Below the pieces are notes generated by a model. That model searched no databases. It was not told the origin of the DNA and saw only the letters and a list, made by a program, of their open reading frames with translations. Positions 59,101 through 64,000 of a DNA stretch of 64,000 nucleotides are shown piece by piece. The stretch lies in NCBI GenBank assembly GCA_030704615.1, contig CM060733.1, positions 55,984,001 through 56,048,000 on the forward strand. The letters are read 5' to 3'. Positions within the stretch are counted from its first letter, which is position 1. The number at the start of each line of letters is the position of its first letter. The position numbers and the translations under genes were made by a program. The DNA comes from Takakia lepidozioides (Eukaryota > Streptophyta > Takakiopsida > Takakiales > Takakiaceae).

Positions 59101-62100
59101 CATTACTTTTGCATACCTTGCTACAATGATGTGCGCACGGAGAATGTTGAGATGGAGGGTTTGACTTATCCAAAGACAAAACTGGAGAAACGGAAAAATG
59201 ATGAAGAGACAGAGGAAGCGGTAGGCTCTTTGTATTCAGCTTACATTGCCCCTTTCCTTTCCCTTGTCATTCCATGTACAGCACCAACCAATCTCCTGAT
59301 AGCTGCTTCAGAAGTGATTGGGACGGAAATGTGTGTGTGGATGCTAGAGTTAACAGCAGGGATTGTTGGCAATGGTTGGTATACAAATTTATCCCCACCA
59401 GTGCCAAGTTTGTATCTGACTTCGTTGTGTTTGCGGGGAGGTTGGCAGTGGGTACAATGCGACAAGTGTGAGTTGTGGCAGCATCAGGTGTGCGCACTGT
59501 TCAATGGCCGCCGGAATGAAGGAGATAATGCTGAGTATACATGCCCGCAATGTTGTATGGAGGAAATGGAGAAGGATGAGCGGAAATCTTTACCCCCTTC
59601 TGCAGTTCTGGGTGCTAAGGATTTACCCAAAACCTTCCTGAGTGACCATTTGGAGCAGCGGCTGGCACGCAAGCTTAAACAAGAACGCAGTGAGCGGGCA
59701 AGGGCTCAGAGCAAAAGCTTTGATGAAGTAATTCCCACTTTTTCCAGTTTGATGTTGACTAGATACTTATTCTTTCCCATTACCCTTTTTCTTGGTTGTT
59801 AAGTTGGCGAGAATTGTTTACTAGTTGCTAGTTGTTCAGTTTCTGGTAGCTGACAATGTGGTCAAGTTTTGTTTTCTTGCTTCGAATAGGTGAATGCAAG
59901 TATATTTGGCAGAGGTTAAGCCAATTTTACTGGGTTGATGCAAAAGAGATAATGGGTTTTTCTATTTCTATACAGGTGCCTGGAGCAGAGGCTCTTGTTG
60001 TCAGAGTTGTATCCTCTGTAGACAAGAAGTTGGAGGTGAAGCAGCGGTTTTTGGAAGTATTTCAGGAAGAGGATTATCCAACTGAGTTCCCCTATAAATC
60101 CAAGGTACATTTGTCTTCTTTGCAAAAGATGATTTTGTCTAGGAGATTTAATCGTTGTTGTGAGTTTGTGCAGGGTTATGTTTGACTTGAGACTCTGCAT
60201 AGCTTGAATCTATTGAATCATATTCCTTAAGCAAGCATTGCCAACATCGCTGATAGGCCAATCATGAAAACTTTTAAGGGCATTGACATACAGTTTCCAG
60301 CAGTTCTGTTTTTTGAGGTCCGCATATAGTTTTGGATCTAGCTACTCAATCTCTGATTATCACATGTAAGGTTGGTCTCTAACCAGAGTTGTACTGGGTT
60401 CTGCAGGTTGTGTTACTTTTTCAGAAGATAGAAGGAGTGGAAGTCTGTTTGTTTGGCATGTATGTCCAGGAATTTGGGATGGAATGCTCCCATCCCAACC
60501 AGCGGCGGGTGTATTTGTCATACCTGGATTCAGTCAAGTACTTCCGGCCAGATGTTAAAACTGTCAATGGCGAGGCTTTGCGCACTTTTGTTTACCATGA
60601 AATCCTGGTGACTCTCTCTCTCTCTCTCTCGTGATTTTTTCAAGGTAAGCCTTACTACCGACGTCAGCCCCTGACAAAGGTAGGTTCTGTCCCTTTGCGC
60701 GGGGTCAATGGCCGCAAGGCTACAGCAAACAACGTCTTATGAGGACATTCTCTCGTGTGTTCGGGTCATATAATGTTTTCTGTAGTTGGTTCTTGTGTCA
60801 GCCATGAGCCTTGGGGTCCCCTGTGGATGCTATGAAAATTGTTTCTCTTACTCTCTTGCCCTGTGCACGTATAGGCTGTAAGAGATATGATCCTGCTACC
60901 TGAGCTGCCTGTGGTGGCTGTCCTGGTCCTCCTCACTTGCAGCCACAGCTTTCTGCTGGGCCATGATATTCTCAGCTTGCCCCTCTCTTGACTCCCAGTC
61001 TTCTCAAAAGCTTTTCTGTACGTCCCTCAGGCTTTCTACATAGGGATGAGAATGACTTCCTCCTCTCCATACATGGAGATGAATGTGAATGCTTGCTGCT
61101 TTACACAAGGAGATGGAATGAGAGTGATTCTTTCTCGCCACACACATAGATGAAATGAGAGTGCAGCCTGATTTTGGAACTTTAGAGAGTTCCTCTTTCC
61201 CCCGATAGCAGTGAGGAAGCCAGGCACATGGAAGAGAGCGTATTCTTACCTCAAGTTCCCGGTATGAAAGGGAGTGGCACTCAGCAGCTCAGGTGGTTTG
61301 GAAACTCAGTTTTAAGAACAGCTTTCATGAGAGCTGCAAACATAGCAGGTGGGCTCACCACAGCTAAGAGGTCTATGTATATGTAGTTCCAGGCCTTTGG
61401 TAGTAGAATTTTTGGGAGTAGAATACTGAGTTCTGTGGAGATTGAGCAGTAAGTTTTGTGTTTTTAGTTTCAAGATCAGTACAAGTTGACATCGTGGTCT
61501 CAGAAATAGATGCCTTGGTGGTTTGCTGTAGATTGGATATCTGGATTACTGTCGGAAGCGAGGATTTAGCAGTTGCTACATCTGGGCATGCCCTCCTCTC
61601 AAAGGAGAGGACTACATTCTCTACTGCCATCCAGAGATTCAGAAGACCCCCAAGTCTGACAAGCTGCGGGACTGGTATTTGACGATGCTACGGAAGGCTA
61701 CTAGCGACAACATTGTAGTGGAAATTACGAATCTGTATGATTACTTTTTCGTGTCAGCAGGCGAGTGCAAGGCTAAGGTGAGTCCTAACTCAACTTGTAA
61801 CACTCAGATCTGTTGGACAGTGCTCATGTCAATCTAATGTTTACTTTGCAATTGAGGTTGAATATTGATCGAACTTGGAGGAACAAGTAGACCAGACAAA
61901 AACATATGATAGTGGTGAAGTACATCTGGTTTCTTTTTGCGAGACTAAATTACATAAATTGGCAGGCAAGAGTGTAGGGGCCTTCTAGGCAAGGAGGGGT
62001 TTGGAAGATTACTGGTAGTATTTTTCTCATGTCTTTACTTCATTCTAGTTAGTGAGTGTTGGCGAGACAGCAAGTTTTACGAGATGATGCTGGAAGCAAT

Positions 62101-64000
62101 GCAAGATGCCTGCTCACATGTTGTCCTACTCCGCTTGATATGTTCTCAGGTCACCGCGGCACGATTGCCCTACTTCGATGGGGACTATTGGCCTGGGGCT
62201 GCAGAGGACATGATAGTGCAGCTGCAGCAGGAGGAGGATGGCCGTAAGAATGCCTTGAAGAAAGGCAAGACTAAACAGAAAGCATCCACAAAGCGTGCCT
62301 CCAAGGCAGCGGCTCAAGCAGAGATGGCTAGCAATGCCTCTAAAGATACACAGCTTATGTACAAGGCATGTCTCTCTCTCTCCCTCCGCCCCAAACCCTG
62401 GTGTGTGCAAACCCCACAAAAGGCTCGACGAGGGCTAGTTTCCCACGGGGTTGATGGCCGTAAGGCTATGGCAAGCCAACGGTTGCAGGGAACGGCATGT
62501 TCATTTTCTCTCCACCCCACCCTTTTAGTATGTTTACCTTGATTTTTGTGCTCTCTGTAGATACCCTACACATAATCATAGACCTGACATTGTGAGTTCT
62601 GGTTGGGGTGTTGATGCAGCTAGGGGAGTCGATATTCCCAATGAAAGAGGACTTCATCATGGTGCATATGCACCATGCATGCTCCCACTGCCGCCTGTTC
62701 ATTGTTGGCGGCCGTCGTTGGGTGTGCAAGCTTTGCAAGCATTTCCAGCTCTGTGACCGGTACGCTATCGGCTATATATTTTATATCTGATAGTTTGAAG
62801 TAGATCAGGTGTACCGTTCACACTTCACACCTGTGTACACTTCACACATCATGTCAAATGGCGATGGAGGTAACCAGTACTTAGAAGATGCTGGGATGCC
62901 CAAGTAGGCCAAATTTCATTGAGTGGGCACAGCAGTAGCATCACCCCTTGCAAACATCTAGTACAGTTTCTTTGCATTTGCTAACAAACTTCCAGACTTT
63001 TTTGTTGTAGAAGTTAGGGTTCGTAATGGTTTAGGATGGCATCAGAGTTCCTGGAGTTGTAGCTTGTATTGTTTTGGCCAGTGCATTTTGGTAATGTGGT
63101 AGAAATATGGCTGGCAGCTTATTCTGCCTTTCTTGCACATGGAGGAGTTGACCTCATAAGCTAGGGTTTGCTGACAAGTTCAGGCAGTTCTGTACCTTCG
63201 ATATTCTCGCTGACCAGACTAAGCATGACATTCTACTGTAGGCTAGGTCTTCTTACGAGTGTGATGATCCGGGTTCCACAGATGTCATGAAGCAGAAGAG
63301 AAGCTGGATGAAAGAGATAGGCATCCCATCAACAATAAAGACGTTCATACTCTCCAACCGGTATAAGGCCATCCTGCAACTGCTATCACATGGATTTGCT
63401 GACGGCGTATTGTATCTGTAGGCATAAAGTCCTGCTTGAGGCTCCTCTTTCACATTGTGTAGTGTGCCATTTGGTGGTCTAGAGTTTGGGTGATGCAGTA
63501 TTGCTGCAGCAAAAATCAAGCAATTCTAAGTTTTGTTAATTTGGAAGACCTTTTACAACTATTTCACCTTGTACTGTAGAATGGTGATACACAAGACATT
63601 CAGATTGTTCGCCTGTGACTGATGTTGGCTGTTGTATTCTGTAGTCACCTTAATAATTGTCACCTTCACCACTTTCTCAACATCTGCTTAACTGTTTGGA
63701 TTGGGGATTGTGAGGTGCAGGTTGATGTGGGTGATGTGCCCGGGGACACAAAGGACAAGGATGAGATAATGGAGAGCGAATTTTTTGACACCCGGCAAGC
63801 CTTCTTGAGTCTGTGTCAAGGCAATCATTACCAATATGACACGCTGCGACGTGCCAAACACTCTTCGATGATGGTGCTATACCACCTGCATAATCCCACT
63901 GCGCCTGCATTTGTGGTGACTTGCAATGTATGTCACCGTGACATTGAAACAGGCCATGGCTGGCGGTGTGAAGTGTGCGCTGATTTTGATCTCTGCAACA
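51942..64000 (+). CDS. HAC: HAC-type (p300/CBP) histone acetyltransferase, 3' end outside window
   Basis: Nuclear co-activator that acetylates histones. Fifteen exons join in frame: 51942-52087, 53326-53437, 53676-54582, 55226-55611, 56173-56367, 57300-58685, 58924-59220, 59449-59727, 59976-60104, 60407-60607, 61532-61777, 62150-62365, 62620-62759, 63282-63360 and 63721-64000+, about 1,666 residues so far. Start ATG 51942 gives [14 protein letters not shown], like plant HAC1. Order: disordered N-terminus with six M(I/M)PTPG repeats, polyQ, TAZ1 zinc finger ([17 protein letters not shown] to [11 protein letters not shown], about 57769-58008), HAT-adjacent Cys-rich region, PHD finger ([15 protein letters not shown]), KAT11 catalytic domain ([33 protein letters not shown]), ZZ finger ([19 protein letters not shown]) and the start of a second ZZ. 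The C-terminal TAZ2 is expected beyond the edge. Intron 62366-62619 uses a GC donor; the others are GT-AG. Confidence 0.96.
53104..53177. repeat. (GA)n microsatellite, about 37 units
   Basis: An uninterrupted GA dinucleotide run within the second HAC intron, about 150 bp upstream of exon 2's acceptor. It is likely length-variable. GA tracts can bind GAGA/BPC factors in plants, but no function is shown here. Confidence 0.97.
56884..57004 (-). repeat. Dispersed repeat, copy A (minus orientation), in a HAC intron
   Basis: Read on the minus strand: AACCCCACCAAAAGGCTC, then TAGTTTCCCACCGGGTCGAT and GGCCGTAAGGC, ending GTACATTCTCTCTCTCTC. It matches copy B at 62.4 kb closely. It lies between HAC exons 5 and 6 in the orientation opposite to the gene. 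Confidence 0.8.
60612..60765 (+). repeat. Dispersed repeat, copy C, in a HAC intron
   Basis: Begins with a CT dinucleotide run directly after the exon 10 donor. It contains GCGGGGTCAATGGCCGCAAG, then CTTATGAGGACATTCTCTC. The core and 3' end match copies A, B and D; the 5' half is diverged. Confidence 0.75.
62366..62515 (+). repeat. Dispersed repeat, copy B, filling much of a HAC intron
   Basis: Contains AACCCCACAAAAGGCTCG, then TAGTTTCCCACGGGGTTGAT and GGCCGTAAGGC, as in copy A. It begins right at the exon 12 boundary, so the intron's GC donor (GCATGTCTCTC) lies at the edge of the repeat. AACCCC and GGGGTT within it can pair. Confidence 0.78.

Overview
The window reads as nuclear DNA of a streptophyte plant. 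It has spliced genes with GT-AG introns, a plant-type HAC (p300/CBP) acetyltransferase, a plant-type tRNA-Pro, a chromodomain Ty3 retrotransposon, a LINE and a CACTA element. One gene encodes a SAXO-like axonemal microtubule protein, which points to a lineage with swimming sperm: a charophyte alga, bryophyte, lycophyte, fern or similar. The PIN1 and AP-1 sigma proteins look rather diverged from those of flowering plants, so a charophyte or early land plant is favoured. The species cannot be fixed from the sequence.

Layout. 0-3.3 kb: no supported gene. 3.3-4.7 kb (minus): prefoldin subunit 4, three exons. 5.7-8.4 kb (plus, divergent from it): AP-1 clathrin adaptor sigma subunit, seven exons, with a first coding exon that is only the ATG. 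9.3-9.8 kb: a decayed copy of two AP-1 sigma segments in swapped order. 10.3-13.6 kb (plus): PIN1-type parvulin isomerase, two exons around a 3 kb intron. 14.9-15.4 kb (minus): small, probably plastid-targeted protein. 15.56 kb (plus): tRNA-Pro(AGG). 18.7-23.1 kb (minus): cysteinyl-tRNA synthetase, nine exons. 23.6-26.1 kb: broken LINE. 27.4-28.3 kb: 850-bp non-autonomous CACTA transposon with TTT target duplication. 29.05-29.88 kb (minus): SAXO-like gene next to a strongly AT-rich block (29.9-33.6 kb). 34.7-41.6 kb: complete but coding-defective Ty3/chromovirus with 723-bp LTRs and CGGGA target duplication. 42.6-45.3 kb: a decayed ribosomal protein eL32 copy and an array of palindromic units. 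45.9-46.9 kb: unrecognised broken coding sequence. 47.6-48.5 kb: a second Ty3 relic. 51.9 kb to the window end (plus): a HAC-type histone acetyltransferase, fifteen exons visible and cut off by the window edge.

The host genes are ordinary housekeeping functions (folding, vesicle coats, proline isomerisation, translation, chromatin) and do not form a pathway. The most unusual material is non-coding. An array of about seven palindromes at 43.8-44.9 kb shares a core but has private, self-complementary arms. A run of more than ten different short stem-loops fills the 3' non-coding part of the retrotransposon. A family of ~100-150-bp repeats sits in introns and intergenic DNA. Exon structures were worked out by reading splice sites and protein similarity by eye; no alignment or database search was run.
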